Under the pieces are notes generated by a model. It did no database searches. It was not told where the DNA came from and saw only the letters and a list, made by a program, of their open reading frames with translations. From positions 84,272 to 148,271 of the forward strand of contig CAADGV010000023.1 in assembly GCA_900696645.1 (NCBI GenBank): a stretch of DNA of 64,000 nucleotides. Direction: 5' to 3'. Source of the stretch: an uncultured Chlorobiota bacterium (GTDB lineage Bacteria; Bacteroidota; Ignavibacteria; UBA10030; UBA6906). The translations under genes were made by a program, and so were the position numbers. Positions within the stretch are counted from its first letter, which is position 1, and each line of letters opens with the position of its first letter. Shown piece by piece: positions 43,187 through 53,656 of the stretch.

Positions 43187-45829
43187 ATGAACTTCAATAA
43201 GTTTACGATCAAATCACAAGAAGCGATACAGAATGCCCAGGAAATTGCTTCGAGCTACGGTAATCAATTGATCGAGCCGGAGCATGTGTTGGCAGCACTT
43301 GTGCAGGATTCGGGCGGAACGGTGGTTCCGATTCTTCAGAAAATCGGCGCTAACATCGGCTTCGTGAAAATCAAAGTGAACGAAGTGCTTGAACGGCTGC
43401 CCAAGGTAAGCGGAGCGGGTGTCTCAAACCAATCCATCTCACAGAATCTCGGACGCCTTTTTGAAAGAGCGAGCAAGCAAGCCGCAAACTTGAAGGACGA
43501 GTTTGTCAGTACGGAGCATCTCCTGCTTGGCATGGTTGAAACGAAAGACACCAACGCAGGAAAATTGTTGCTTGAACAGGGTGTTACCGTTGATGCGATC
43601 CTGAAGGTACTGAAGGAGATTCGCGGTACGCAACGCGTGACCGATCAATCCCCCGAAGACAAATATCAGGCACTTCAGCGCTACGGCCGCGATCTCAATG
43701 AGCTTGTCCGGAAGGGAAAAATGGACCCGGTAATCGGGCGCGACGAGGAAATCCGTCGTGTGTTGCAGGTTCTTTCGCGCAGGACGAAGAATAATCCCGT
43801 TCTCATCGGCGAACCGGGTGTCGGCAAGACTGCAATTGCGGAGGGGATAGCGTACAGAATCGTGCAGGGCGATGTTCCCGAAATGCTGAAGACAAAGCGC
43901 ATTGTTGCGCTGGATATGGGGTCGCTCGTGGCCGGGACGAGTTTTCGAGGGCAGTTCGAGGAACGGTTGAAGGCTCTCTTGAAAGAAGTCGAAGAATCTC
44001 AAGGTGAGATCATTCTCTTCATCGATGAGTTGCACACGCTCGTTGGTGCAGGGGCAGCTCAAGGGTCGGTCGATGCGGCCAATATGCTGAAGCCCGCACT
44101 TGCAAAGGGTGAACTTCGTGCAATCGGGGCAACAACGATTGATGAGTACCGCAAGTATGTCGAGAAAGACCCGGCGCTTGAGCGGCGTTTCCAACCCGTG
44201 ATGGTGGATGAGCCGAGCGTCGAGGATACGATCTCAATCCTTCGGGGCTTGAAGGAACGCTACGAGTTGCATCACGGCGTTCGCATTACCGACGGCGCAA
44301 TTGTTGCCGCGGCACAGTTGAGTCACCGGTATATCTCCGACCGGTTCCTTCCCGACAAGGCAATTGATCTTGTCGATGAAGCGGCATCGAAGCTGCGAAT
44401 CGAGATCGACTCGATGCCCGAAGAACTCGATGCCGTTGAACGCAAGATCAAGCAACTGGAGATTGAACGCGAAGCAATCCGCCGCGAAAAAGATGAGGCA
44501 TCGCAAGATCGGCTTGCCGAGGTTGAACGCGATATTGCCGAGCAATCCCAGCTTCGAACCGAACTGAAAGCTCATTGGCAGGTAGAGAAGGAACTCATTC
44601 AGTCCATCCGAAAAATGAAGGAGGAAATCGAGAACGCCAGGCTTGAAGCGGAACAGAAAGAGAGGGTTGGTGATCTCGGTCGGGTCGCGGAGTTGCGGTA
44701 TGGTGTTATCGCGGAGCGGGAGAAGATGATTCGGGACGCTTCAGCGAAGCTGCAGAGTTTCCAGCGGGAGCGGAGGATGTTGAAGGAAGAAGTCGATGCC
44801 GAAGATATAGCCGAGATTGTGGCGCGTTGGACCGGGATTCCGGTGACGAGAATGCTGGAAAGCGACAGGCAGAAGCTGCTGCATCTTGAAGAACGCTTGC
44901 AGCAACGAGTCGTTGCGCAGGAAGAGGCCGTCAAGGCCGTCAGCGACGCTATCCGGCGTTCCCGTGCCGGCTTGCAGGACGAGAAACGGCCGATCGGTTC
45001 GTTCATCTTTCTCGGAAGTACGGGAGTCGGGAAAACCGAGCTTGCGCGGGCGCTTGCCGAGTTCCTCTTCAACGATGAAAGCGCCATGGTTCGTATCGAC
45101 ATGAGTGAGTATATGGAGAAGTTTTCCGTTTCCCGCCTCATCGGCGCGCCGCCCGGATATGTCGGGTATGATGAAGGCGGGCAACTGACGGAAGCTGTTC
45201 GGCGCAAGCCGTACTCAGTCGTGTTGTTGGATGAGATTGAGAAAGCCCATCCCGAAGTATTCAACGTCCTCCTGCAAGTGTTAGATGAAGGCAGATTGAC
45301 GGATAGCAAGGGCCGGACAGTTGATTTCAAGAACACGATCATCATCATGACATCGAATCTCGGTTCACATTTGATCAGTGAACGGGTCGGGGCAGGATTC
45401 GAGAAACACAGCGATTGGGATGAAGAATTCAGCACTCTGAAACAGGAACTACTTTCCTTGCTGAAAAAGAATATCCGTCCCGAGTTTCTCAACCGGATTG
45501 ACGAAGTGATCGTCTTCAAACCGCTTGCTCAGGCAGATATCCGGGCAATTGTAACATTGCAGCTGAAGCACGTTGAGCAGTTGTTGAGTGAGAAGGGAAT
45601 CACCCTTGATGTTACCGATGATGCGAAAGATTGGCTTGCGAAGCTGGGGTATGACCCGATGTACGGAGCTCGTCCCCTGAAGCGGGTCATCCAAAAACAT
45701 ATAGTGAATGTCATGTCTGAGAGAATACTGAGGGGGGATTTCAATGATGGGGACACCGTTGAAGTCGGGCTCGATAGTCACGGACTTATTGAAATGGTGA
45801 CGAAGGTGCATGCAGAAGCCGCGAACTGA
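43187..45829 (+). CDS. clpB: ATP-dependent disaggregase ClpB
   Basis: An 880-aa Hsp100 protein. An N-terminal Clp domain (1-about 145) precedes two AAA+ modules. Walker A of module 1 is [13 protein letters not shown] (about 208) and of module 2 is [13 protein letters not shown] (about 608). A coiled-coil middle domain (about 410-530) separates them and marks ClpB rather than ClpA/C. Pore loops and the FKPL-DIRAIV region look normal. It works with DnaK to dissolve aggregates, consistent with sitting next to dnaK. Confidence 0.98.
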   Translation: MNFNKFTIKSQEAIQNAQEIASSYGNQLIEPEHVLAALVQDSGGTVVPILQKIGANIGFVKIKVNEVLERLPKVSGAGVSNQSISQNLGRLFERASKQAANLKDEFVSTEHLLLGMVETKDTNAGKLLLEQGVTVDAILKVLKEIRGTQRVTDQSPEDKYQALQRYGRDLNELVRKGKMDPVIGRDEEIRRVLQVLSRRTKNNPVLIGEPGVGKTAIAEGIAYRIVQGDVPEMLKTKRIVALDMGSLVAGTSFRGQFEERLKALLKEVEESQGEIILFIDELHTLVGAGAAQGSVDAANMLKPALAKGELRAIGATTIDEYRKYVEKDPALERRFQPVMVDEPSVEDTISILRGLKERYELHHGVRITDGAIVAAAQLSHRYISDRFLPDKAIDLVDEAASKLRIEIDSMPEELDAVERKIKQLEIEREAIRREKDEASQDRLAEVERDIAEQSQLRTELKAHWQVEKELIQSIRKMKEEIENARLEAEQKERVGDLGRVAELRYGVIAEREKMIRDASAKLQSFQRERRMLKEEVDAEDIAEIVARWTGIPVTRMLESDRQKLLHLEERLQQRVVAQEEAVKAVSDAIRRSRAGLQDEKRPIGSFIFLGSTGVGKTELARALAEFLFNDESAMVRIDMSEYMEKFSVSRLIGAPPGYVGYDEGGQLTEAVRRKPYSVVLLDEIEKAHPEVFNVLLQVLDEGRLTDSKGRTVDFKNTIIIMTSNLGSHLISERVGAGFEKHSDWDEEFSTLKQELLSLLKKNIRPEFLNRIDEVIVFKPLAQADIRAIVTLQLKHVEQLLSEKGITLDVTDDAKDWLAKLGYDPMYGARPLKRVIQKHIVNVMSERILRGDFNDGDTVEVGLDSHGLIEMVTKVHAEAAN

Positions 45830-45932
45830 ACAGTCATCGGTACCCTGATGCGACAGTCATAACGTGAACTCTGTGGAAGGTGACAATGGGGTTAGCGACT
45901 GTCACAGCCGGATGTTCGTCGTTGTTTTCGAT

Positions 45933-45970
45933 ATCGGGGTGTAGTACATTGCTTACGCCCCGATTTCCTT
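45933..45970 (+). terminator. Probable terminator after clpB
   Basis: ATCGGGG (45933-45939) pairs with CCCCGAT (45958-45964), followed by TTCCTTTT. The loop is long, so confidence is moderate. It lies just upstream of the asparaginase gene. Confidence 0.45.
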
Positions 45971-45996
45971 TTCGTACTCTTCATCTAGGATACTTC

Positions 45997-46905
45997 ATGA
46001 TAGCCCTTGTAGTCCATGGCGGCGCTTGGGATATTCCCGACGACATGGCTGATGCACACCGGCACGGCGTCCAGAAAGCCCTCATGATAGGCTTTGCAGT
46101 ACTGAGCGATGGCGGCAGCGCCGTTGATGCCGTGGAAGCCGCAATTACAATTCTCGAAGATGATGAAACATTTGATGCCGGTACCGGTTCGTTCCTCAAC
46201 TTGGCCGGCGAGGTTGAACTCGACGCAAGCATCATGGATGGCAGAAATCTCCGGGCCGGAGCCGTTGCTTCCGTTCAGAACATCAAAAACCCCATATCAC
46301 TTGCCCGCAGGATTATGGAGGAAAGCGACCATATTCTCCTGACGGGAAAGGGCGCCCTCCGGTTTGCGAAAGAACACGGCATGAAGTCATGCAGGCAGGA
46401 TGATCTGATTACCGAGCGGGAGATTCTCCGTTGGCGCGAGTGGCAGAAGAAAAAGAACATGAGTGTTCAAGAAGCATTCCGGAAGAAGAAAGTCCCCTTG
46501 GATACTGTTGGCGCTGTAGTGCTTGATAAGGCCGGCAATATCGCCTCCGGCACATCAACAGGAGGTACGCCGAACAAATTTCCCGGCCGGGTTGGCGACT
46601 CTCCCATCATAGGAGCCGGAACGTATGCCGACAATTCCGTTGGCGGCGTTTCCTCAACCGGCTGGGGCGAGGCGTTAATCAAAGTTGTGATGGCAAAGTC
46701 GGTGCTGGATTTCATGGAACGCAACGGTGGCAATCCGTCGAAGGCTGCGCTCGAAGGGGTGAACATGCTTGAGCGGAAAGTGCAGGGATATGGCGGCGTC
46801 ATTGCGCTGAATATGGAGGGGGAGATTGGAATGGCGTATAACACGCCCCGCATGGCGCGAGGGTATATGACGTCCGAAATGAATCAACCGTGGGTTGCAG
46901 TTTGA
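45997..46905 (+). CDS. Isoaspartyl peptidase / L-asparaginase (Ntn hydrolase)
   Basis: A 302-aa Ntn-hydrolase of the plant-type asparaginase/isoaspartyl dipeptidase family. ALVVHGGAWDIPDD opens the protein. The autocleavage site precedes the nucleophile Thr of LDTVGAVVLDKAG, with ASGTSTGGTPNKFPGRVGDSP-type substrate residues following. It should self-process into alpha and beta chains and hydrolyse isoaspartyl dipeptides or asparagine. The ATG at 45997 starts exactly at the family N-terminus; the frame is open 39 codons further 5', over the terminator hairpin, which is unlikely to be coding. Confidence 0.92.
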   Translation: MIALVVHGGAWDIPDDMADAHRHGVQKALMIGFAVLSDGGSAVDAVEAAITILEDDETFDAGTGSFLNLAGEVELDASIMDGRNLRAGAVASVQNIKNPISLARRIMEESDHILLTGKGALRFAKEHGMKSCRQDDLITEREILRWREWQKKKNMSVQEAFRKKKVPLDTVGAVVLDKAGNIASGTSTGGTPNKFPGRVGDSPIIGAGTYADNSVGGVSSTGWGEALIKVVMAKSVLDFMERNGGNPSKAALEGVNMLERKVQGYGGVIALNMEGEIGMAYNTPRMARGYMTSEMNQPWVAV

Positions 46906-46973
46906 TTTTCTTTGTAAGAGTTCAGTATAGCCTCATATCCGTTGAATAAGGCCCCCCTCTCTCACAAAGTCAA

Positions 46974-48308
46974 ATGAAGAAATCCTCCCTCATCGGCCAC
47001 GTCTGTGAACTTCTCGACCTTGTTCGTCCGCTCAAGCAACCGGCCGATATTATCGTCAAGGATTTCTTTCGTACGCGGCACTATCTCGGCTCGAAAGATC
47101 GTCGGTTCATTTCTGAAACACTGTACGATATTCTAAGAAATTATCGGCTTGCCCGGTTCCACGCCGAAGCCGGTATGAAGCAAGCCGGCATCTCTGCTCC
47201 GCATGTTCCATCACTTCTCATCTACATCTCCTATGTACTGAAAATCAGAAAAGAGGAACCTGCTGCAATTCTTCCAGACTTTCAGGGAATGTGGCGTATC
47301 TCTTTTCCGAAAGTTGAATGTGAAGTAGTGTTGAACGCAATCGTTTCTTCTTCGTTTCCAATCGAAATTGAGAACAACTCAATCCGCAAGCTCGGCCTTC
47401 TCTACTCAATTCCCGATTTCATTGTAGAAGAGTGGGTCGGGAGATTTGGCGAAGCAGAAACCGTGCAGATATGCGAATCAATGAACCGGTCTGCTCCGAT
47501 CACAACTCGTGTCAACACGCTGAAAGCAACTGTTGAGGCATGTCAGGAGAGATTGGCGGGGGAAGGCATTGCGTCGAAACGAACCCCGCTGTCACCGTTC
47601 GGGTTGATTCTTGAGAAGCGCATCAACTCACAAGCGCTTCAGTCATTCAAGGACGGGTGGTTCGAGATGCAGGATGAAGGAAGCCAGATGCTTTCAATGC
47701 TTCTGGAACCGAAGCAGGGAAGTCTCGTTGTCGATGCGTGTGCAGGAGGAGGAGGCAAGACGCTGCACATTGCGGCGTTGATGAGTAATGAAGGGGAGAT
47801 CCATTCCATTGACGTTGATGAAAAGAGACTGTTCAATATTCAAGTCCGCCTGCAACGGGCGGGAATCACGATTGCCAGGCTTCATCATCAGAGGAAAGTC
47901 GGCAACGATATAGCTGTCTTGAAGAACAGTGCGGACGGCGTTTTAGTTGATGCCCCCTGTTCGGGGGTAGGCACGTTTCGGCGCAATCCGGCAGCAAAGC
48001 TGGGTATTAACGAAGATTATGTTCGTCAGATGGCAGCTACGCAGCAATCGATTCTCGACACGTATTCAGAACTGGTGAAACCCGGCGGACGGCTGGTCTA
48101 CACTACATGCACGCTTCTGCGAATCGAGAATGAAGATGTGGTAGAGAAGTTTCTTTCATCTCATCCTGAGTTCGATCTTGTGTCGGCTCCGGGCATTCTG
48201 AAGTCGCAGAATGTTCCGGTTGAGACATCGGCCCCCTTTCTCACACTCTTTCCTCAGAACGCGGGAACGGATGGCTTCTTCGCTGCTGTAATGTGTCGGA
48301 AGACCTGA
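46974..48308 (+). CDS. RsmB/NOL1-NOP2-Sun family RNA m5C methyltransferase
   Basis: A 444-aa SAM-dependent RNA cytosine-C5 methyltransferase. The N-terminal NusB-like/RsmB region (about 1-150) is followed by a NOP2/Sun catalytic domain (about 165-444). It has VVDACAGGGGKTLHIAAL (SAM site), the VDAPCSGVGTFRRNP Cys and the catalytic YTTCTL Cys. The best match is RsmB (16S C967), though the N-terminal domain is more divergent than in E. coli. Alone in its unit. Confidence 0.88.
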   Translation: MKKSSLIGHVCELLDLVRPLKQPADIIVKDFFRTRHYLGSKDRRFISETLYDILRNYRLARFHAEAGMKQAGISAPHVPSLLIYISYVLKIRKEEPAAILPDFQGMWRISFPKVECEVVLNAIVSSSFPIEIENNSIRKLGLLYSIPDFIVEEWVGRFGEAETVQICESMNRSAPITTRVNTLKATVEACQERLAGEGIASKRTPLSPFGLILEKRINSQALQSFKDGWFEMQDEGSQMLSMLLEPKQGSLVVDACAGGGGKTLHIAALMSNEGEIHSIDVDEKRLFNIQVRLQRAGITIARLHHQRKVGNDIAVLKNSADGVLVDAPCSGVGTFRRNPAAKLGINEDYVRQMAATQQSILDTYSELVKPGGRLVYTTCTLLRIENEDVVEKFLSSHPEFDLVSAPGILKSQNVPVETSAPFLTLFPQNAGTDGFFAAVMCRKT

Positions 48309-48321
48309 TCGCCAACTTCCG

Positions 48322-48350
48322 TTGCTTCTCGCTCCATATTTTTCTAATTT
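48322..48350 (+). promoter_or_regulatory. Candidate promoter for TPR lipoprotein-DUF58 unit
   Basis: TTGCTT (48322-48327) and TAATTT (48345-48350) with a 17-base spacer, 38 bases before the lipoprotein ATG, which has AAGAGGAGA upstream. Confidence 0.4.
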
Positions 48351-48387
48351 CATCAAGAATCAGATCATTTCAAGAGGAGACTGAGGC

Positions 48388-48918
48388 ATGAAACCCGGCA
48401 TTTCCATCCTGCTGTTTTCAATCATATTTCTTGCGGGTTGCGGCAAACCTGCTCCGGAAGAGTATGTCGGCAAGGCGACGCTAGCAATCAACGAAAAGAA
48501 TTTTGCGCTCGCCCTTGAGGAATTCGAGAAGCTCATCAACGCTCATCCGGATTCCCCGCAAGCGGAAGAGGCAATGTTCACGATAGCGAAGATCCAGAGT
48601 GACGAGTTAAAGGATTTTCCGAAAGCTATTGCCGCATACAAGCGGTACATGGAAAAATACCCGAACGGCCCCCAAGCGCCGCTCGCTTTGTTTATGACCG
48701 GTTATATCTTTCACAATGAACTTCATGATCTCGATAATGCGAGATCAACATTCGAGACGTACTTGTCAAAATATCCCGACCACGAAATGGTACCGTCCGC
48801 CCGATTCGAGTTGGAGAATCTCGGGAGGCCGCCCGAGGAAATTCTGCCCAACCTTCAGGAAAAGGTGCCTGTAACTGCCGCGCAGACTGCATCAAAGCCA
48901 TCGGCAAAGAAGAACTAA
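48388..48918 (+). CDS. TPR-repeat lipoprotein (BamD/YbgF-like)
   Basis: A 176-aa lipoprotein with signal sequence and lipobox FLAGC (mature Cys at about residue 18). Three tetratricopeptide-type repeats follow (about 24-135): ALALEEFEKLINAHPDSPQA, AIAAYKRYMEKYPNGPQAPL and ARSTFETYLSKYPDHEMVPS. This resembles BamD/YbgF-like tol-pal or outer-membrane assembly proteins but is shorter than BamD. Tail is Ala/Lys-rich. Its stop directly abuts the GTG of the DUF58 gene. Confidence 0.85.
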   Translation: MKPGISILLFSIIFLAGCGKPAPEEYVGKATLAINEKNFALALEEFEKLINAHPDSPQAEEAMFTIAKIQSDELKDFPKAIAAYKRYMEKYPNGPQAPLALFMTGYIFHNELHDLDNARSTFETYLSKYPDHEMVPSARFELENLGRPPEEILPNLQEKVPVTAAQTASKPSAKKN

Positions 48919-49818
48919 GTGCCCGACGATTACCGCCAATACTTGCAGCCGCAGGTCGTTTCCAAGCTTGCCAACATGGAGCTTCGGGCGCGACTGGTGG
49001 TCGAAGGGTTCATCACCGGCTTGCATAAAAGTCCGTATCACGGATTCAGCGTCGAGTTTGCCGAGCATCGGCAGTACATGCCCGGTGATGAAATCAAGCA
49101 TATTGACTGGAAGATTTACGGCAAGACTGACCGGTACTACATCAAGCAGTACGAAGAGGAGACAAATCTCAAATCGTACATCGTGCTGGATGCAAGCCGT
49201 TCAATGGATTATGCCTCTCCCGGAAACATCAGGAAGCTGGAATACGCAGCCTACCTCGCCGCATCACTTTCTTACATGATGATCAAGCAACAGGATGCGG
49301 TAGGTCTCGCGGTGTTTGACGAACAGGTATCTTCCTATCTTCCTCCTCATGCCACAAAGGGCTACCTCAGGCAGATTCTCATCGAGTTGCAGAAGCTGAA
49401 AGCCGGTAACAAAACCGGAGCGGGCAAATCGCTGCACAATGTTGCTGATCGCATCAGGCGTCGCGGGCTTGTTATCATCATCAGTGATTTGTTCGACAAT
49501 CCCGATGAAGTGATAGCTGCTTTGAAACATTTCCGGCACAAGAAGAACGAAGTTATAGTCATGCACGTGCTCGACCCGCTGGAGCGGAGTTTCGCTTTCG
49601 GCAGCGATGCCATGTTCAAGGACATGGAAACCTCCGAGCAACTAATGACACAACCTTGGCAAATTCAAAAAGCTTACCAGCGCGAAATGCATACCTTTCT
49701 CGAACGGTACAAGAAAGAATGCCGGGAGAATTACGTTGATTACGTGCTGATGGACACCGCGACGCCGTTTGATGTGGCGTTGACGCAGTACCTTCACAAG
49801 CGGGAACAATTGGGGTAA
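48919..49818 (+). CDS. DUF58 protein (von Willebrand factor A-like)
   Basis: A 299-aa DUF58 protein, starting at GTG directly after the previous stop. Conserved parts: GLHKSPYHGFSVEFAEHRQYMPGDEIKHIDWKIYGKTDRYYIKQYEEE. The vWA-like metal site is seen as VLDASRSMDY, and a second strand as GLVIIISDLFDN. Proteins of this type usually lie beside a MoxR AAA+ ATPase and act in metal or cell-envelope enzyme maturation; no moxR is in the window. Co-transcribed with the TPR lipoprotein. Confidence 0.88.
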   Translation: MPDDYRQYLQPQVVSKLANMELRARLVVEGFITGLHKSPYHGFSVEFAEHRQYMPGDEIKHIDWKIYGKTDRYYIKQYEEETNLKSYIVLDASRSMDYASPGNIRKLEYAAYLAASLSYMMIKQQDAVGLAVFDEQVSSYLPPHATKGYLRQILIELQKLKAGNKTGAGKSLHNVADRIRRRGLVIIISDLFDNPDEVIAALKHFRHKKNEVIVMHVLDPLERSFAFGSDAMFKDMETSEQLMTQPWQIQKAYQREMHTFLERYKKECRENYVDYVLMDTATPFDVALTQYLHKREQLG

Positions 49819-49848
49819 AAAAGGAGTGCTCGCAACAACGCGAACACT
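49817..49848 (-). terminator. Intrinsic terminator of the minus-strand lipoprotein gene
   Basis: AGTGTTCGC and GCGAGCACT (minus strand) form a 9-bp stem with one mismatch and a 6-base loop, followed by CC and a run of six Ts on the minus strand. It overlaps the end of the DUF58 gene. Confidence 0.65.
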
Positions 49849-49877
49849 TCCCGTGACTCTCACTGCCCTCCGACTTC

Positions 49878-50372
49878 TTACTGCCGTGTCATTCTCGTTA
49901 CGACAAGATTTCCGTCTGAAATGGTTTTCGTAGCGCCGCCTCCCGGTTGTTGCCCGACAAAGTTGAATGTCCCCTCGAACCGTCCGGCCGTTGTGTCACA
50001 AGTTGTAAGAGTAAGTGTGCCGGATTGTGAATGGTACAAGAGGCCGCCGGTTTCGTACGTGAGCCATGCTTGGTTGAAATTCTGGGCGGCAGTTTGGGCA
50101 CCCGTCCGTGGAAGAATATGAAACTCCAGCACTTCCACACCGCCGGCGTACGCAAACACATCGATTTCCCTGTTGTTTGGAGGGATGCCGAGCGTGTACA
50201 GCACGGCATGGGCGGAATCCACGGTGACGGCAGTACCGTCCACTTTGAATGTGAATGATCCGGTTGTCGGCGGCGGCGTGTTGCCGGTGGGATTGTTTTC
50301 GTCTTTCTTGCATGCACTTATGAGAATCGATGCGCACAGCACGGCAACGACGAAGGCTGTTCGAGTTGTCAT
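49878..50372 (-). CDS. Bacteroidota-type lipoprotein of unknown function
   Basis: A 164-aa exported lipoprotein: signal sequence with lipobox LISAC (Cys21), then a Pro/Thr linker (about 28-37), then a beta-rich domain (about 38-160) with GSFTFKVDGTAVTVDSAHAV and LTLTTCDTTAGRFEGTFNFV. This pattern resembles small calycin-like lipoproteins (DUF6252-like) that are frequent in Bacteroidota. No catalytic motif. Divergent from uvrA with a 190-base spacer. Confidence 0.8.
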   Translation of the reverse strand: MTTRTAFVVAVLCASILISACKKDENNPTGNTPPPTTGSFTFKVDGTAVTVDSAHAVLYTLGIPPNNREIDVFAYAGGVEVLEFHILPRTGAQTAAQNFNQAWLTYETGGLLYHSQSGTLTLTTCDTTAGRFEGTFNFVGQQPGGGATKTISDGNLVVTRMTRQ

Positions 50373-50501
50373 ACACTTCCTTTTTGGAGGTTGTTGGTTA
50401 ATAGTTGATTAGTGTGAATCAACACCAAGATGAAATTTCGTGCTTCAGTCTCAATACCTCCTTTGGGTGATTCTTCAAGCATTCGTTGCATGCGGCAAGA
50501 A

Positions 50502-50530
50502 TTGAATTCCTCCCCCAATTCCTTTATCAT
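50502..50530 (+). promoter_or_regulatory. Candidate promoter of uvrA
   Basis: TTGAAT (50502-50507) and TATCAT (50525-50530), 17 bases apart, 32 bases before the uvrA ATG. I do not see a clear SOS box in the spacer 50373-50562. Confidence 0.5.
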
Positions 50531-50562
50531 AATGGACAAACAGTCGCTCATTTTTGTTCATT

Positions 50563-53559
50563 ATGCCCAAACGTACTGCCGCGCAACCGACTCTCGATTT
50601 CACACCGAACGGACAAGAGAATATTGTCATCCGTGGCGCCCGCGTTCATAATCTCAAGAACATCGATGTAGATATTCCCCGCGACAAACTTGTTGTTATT
50701 ACCGGCCTCTCCGGTTCCGGCAAATCGAGTCTCGCTTTCGATACGATTTATGCCGAGGGTCAGCGCCGATACGTCGAGAGTCTTTCCGCGTATGCCCGCC
50801 AGTTTCTCGATGTGATGGAACGTCCCGACGTTGATTACATTGAAGGACTCAGTCCGGCAATTTCCATTGAACAAAAAACCGTCAGCAATAATCCACGCTC
50901 AACTGTCGGAACGGTAACGGAAATTTATGACTATCTTCGTCTTCTCTTTGCACGCTGCGGTACGCAATACTGCTACAACTGCGGACGCAGGGTTACGAAG
51001 CAGACTACCGATCAGATCATCGACAGCATCATGAAACTGCCGGAAGGCACGAAGGTCCAGATCCTTGCGCCGGTTGTAAAAGGAAGAAAAGGCCACTATC
51101 GTGAGTTGTTTGAAGAGATTCTGAAGGATGGCTTTCTGCGCGTCCGGATCGACGGTGTCGTGAAGGAAATATCGAAGGGCCTGCAAGCCGACCGGTACAA
51201 AGTCCACAACATTGAGATTGTTGTTGATAGAATTGTTGTAAAGAAAGAAGCCCGCTCGCGCATCGCCGACTCGGTGGAAGTGGCTCTTCGCTTCGGTGCG
51301 GGTGTCGCAATTGCCAACGTTGACCGGAATGGCGCGGCCGAGCAGCCGAAAGTCCTCACGAAAAGCCTCTCGAAAAAGAAATCCGCGCAGCCAAAACAAG
51401 CCGGCGAGGATATTCTCTTCAGCAGACATCTCTCATGTGGATTCTGCAACATCAGTTATGAAGACCCTGCTCCGAACTCGTTTTCGTTCAACTCGCCCTA
51501 CGGCTCATGCCCGACGTGTGACGGGTTGGGAGAGATCAAGGAACTCGACCTTGATCTCATCATTCCCGACGCGTCGCTTACAATCAATCAGGAAGGGCTG
51601 GCTCCGCTCGGCAAACCGAGGCAGACATGGGCATGGAGTCAGGTGCGTGCAGTTGCCAAACGCTACAAGTTCGATTTCGATACCCCGATAGGCAAAATTC
51701 CGAAAAAAGCGAAAGACATATTGCTGTACGGCGCGGGTGACGAAAAATTTGAGATCGAATACCGCTATCAGAGCGGCCGAACGGTAATGTACAAGCATCG
51801 CTTCGGCGGATTGTTGGATGTGCTGAAGCATTACTATGACGAAGCCAGCTCGAACAACATCCGCGAGTGGGTGGAAGCCTACATGAACACAAAACCCTGC
51901 CCGGATTGCAAAGGCGGGCGCCTCAAGAAGGAAAGTTTAGCGATCAAGCTGGAAGACGCGGCAACGAAGAAGCAGTTCAATATTCAGGATGTCGTTTCGT
52001 TGTCGGTTGAAGAGGGGGCGGAGTTCTTCAAGAACCTGAAGCTCACCGACAGGCAAATGTTAATAGCCACACAAATTCTGAAAGAAATCCGGCAACGATT
52101 GGAATTTCTTCACAACGTAGGACTCGACTACCTGACGCTCGACCGCTCTGCCCGGTCTCTTTCCGGCGGTGAAGGGCAGCGCATCCGGCTTGCAACACAA
52201 ATCGGTTCGCAGCTTGTCGGCGTGCTGTATATTCTCGACGAGCCGAGCATTGGCTTGCACCAGCGGGATAACATCAAGCTCATTGATTCTCTCAAATCGT
52301 TGAGAGATTTGGGTAACACCGTCGTCGTCGTCGAACACGACAAGGAAATGATTGAGAGCGCCGACTATGTGCTTGACCTCGGTCCGGGTGCCGGCGAGCA
52401 CGGGGGTTATGTGGTGACTTCAGGGCATCCGTCAAAACTTGAGTTGAGGAATGACACTATCCACACGAATGGCGACAGTGTGTTTGATTCTGTTTCGTAC
52501 ACAGCCCAGTATCTCTTCGGAAAAAGAAAGATTGAAATTCCGAAGGAGCGGAGAAACGGCAACGGCAAGTTCGTCACGCTCGAGGGGGCACGCGGGAACA
52601 ATCTCCGGAGTGTGACTCTGAAAGTGCCTCTTGGTACCCTCGTGTGTGTTACAGGCGTAAGCGGATCGGGCAAATCTTCCCTTATTGGTGAAACACTGTA
52701 CCCGATTCTGTCGCGAAAATTCTATCAGGCGAAGCTCGTTCCTCTTCCCTACAAAAAGATCGACGGGCTCGAACATATTGACAAAGTTGTCGATATCGAT
52801 CAATCACCAATCGGTAGAACACCCCGGTCAAATCCTGCCACGTACACGGGAGCGTTCGGGCTGATACGCGATCTGTTCACGCAACTTCCTGAAGCGAAGA
52901 TACGCGGGTATAAGCCGGGACGCTTCAGCTTCAATGTTGCCGGCGGCAGATGCGAAAACTGCGAAGGCGACGGGGTGAAGAAGATAGAAATGAACTTCCT
53001 GCCTGATGTGTACGTTTTGTGCGACGTCTGCAAGGGAAAGCGTTACAACCGTGAGACGCTGCAGGTTTTGTACAAAGGCAAGTCCATTGCTGACATTCTC
53101 GAAATGACGGTTTCGGAAGCGGTGGGATTTTTCAGCGAGATTCCGGGTCTTCAGCGAAAACTCTCAACACTGAACGATGTCGGCCTCGGCTACATCCGGC
53201 TTGGACAGCAGGCAACGACGTTGAGCGGGGGAGAGGCGCAGCGCGTGAAACTCTCAACCGAGTTATCGAAAATCGGAACCGGAAACACGCTGTACATTCT
53301 CGACGAGCCGACAACGGGTCTGCATTTTGAGGACATCCGCATGTTGCTGAATGTCCTGAATCGGCTTGTTGAAAAAGGCAACACCGTGGTTGTGATTGAA
53401 CATAACCTCGATGTCATCAAGACTGCCGACTGGGTGATTGATCTCGGTCCGGGCGGGGGCAAGTCGGGTGGGAATATTGTCGCTGAAGGAACGCCTGAAG
53501 CTGTGGCAAAGGCAAGCAGTTCGGTGACAGGGGAATTTCTGCGAGCAGAGCTGGATTGA
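50563..53559 (+). CDS. uvrA: Excinuclease ABC subunit UvrA
   Basis: A 998-aa nucleotide-excision-repair damage sensor with two ABC ATPase halves. Walker A motifs are [14 protein letters not shown] (about 45) and [14 protein letters not shown] (about 700). Signatures are [13 protein letters not shown] and [13 protein letters not shown], with Walker [10 protein letters not shown] and LDEPTTGLH. Zinc-finger Cys pairs appear as CPTCDGLGE and [22 protein letters not shown] lysine-rich insertion (about 260-285) is slightly unusual. ATG 50563 is preferred over a TTG 3 codons upstream. No uvrB here. Confidence 0.98.
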   Translation: MPKRTAAQPTLDFTPNGQENIVIRGARVHNLKNIDVDIPRDKLVVITGLSGSGKSSLAFDTIYAEGQRRYVESLSAYARQFLDVMERPDVDYIEGLSPAISIEQKTVSNNPRSTVGTVTEIYDYLRLLFARCGTQYCYNCGRRVTKQTTDQIIDSIMKLPEGTKVQILAPVVKGRKGHYRELFEEILKDGFLRVRIDGVVKEISKGLQADRYKVHNIEIVVDRIVVKKEARSRIADSVEVALRFGAGVAIANVDRNGAAEQPKVLTKSLSKKKSAQPKQAGEDILFSRHLSCGFCNISYEDPAPNSFSFNSPYGSCPTCDGLGEIKELDLDLIIPDASLTINQEGLAPLGKPRQTWAWSQVRAVAKRYKFDFDTPIGKIPKKAKDILLYGAGDEKFEIEYRYQSGRTVMYKHRFGGLLDVLKHYYDEASSNNIREWVEAYMNTKPCPDCKGGRLKKESLAIKLEDAATKKQFNIQDVVSLSVEEGAEFFKNLKLTDRQMLIATQILKEIRQRLEFLHNVGLDYLTLDRSARSLSGGEGQRIRLATQIGSQLVGVLYILDEPSIGLHQRDNIKLIDSLKSLRDLGNTVVVVEHDKEMIESADYVLDLGPGAGEHGGYVVTSGHPSKLELRNDTIHTNGDSVFDSVSYTAQYLFGKRKIEIPKERRNGNGKFVTLEGARGNNLRSVTLKVPLGTLVCVTGVSGSGKSSLIGETLYPILSRKFYQAKLVPLPYKKIDGLEHIDKVVDIDQSPIGRTPRSNPATYTGAFGLIRDLFTQLPEAKIRGYKPGRFSFNVAGGRCENCEGDGVKKIEMNFLPDVYVLCDVCKGKRYNRETLQVLYKGKSIADILEMTVSEAVGFFSEIPGLQRKLSTLNDVGLGYIRLGQQATTLSGGEAQRVKLSTELSKIGTGNTLYILDEPTTGLHFEDIRMLLNVLNRLVEKGNTVVVIEHNLDVIKTADWVIDLGPGGGKSGGNIVAEGTPEAVAKASSSVTGEFLRAELD

Positions 53560-53656
53560 GTTGTTGGTAGTGTTTCATTCGCTTGCTCTTTCTTCCGAAT
53601 CTGAATAGATTGTTCGCCAATAAAACTGTTCTTTGCTTTTCGATAAAGGGGAATTC

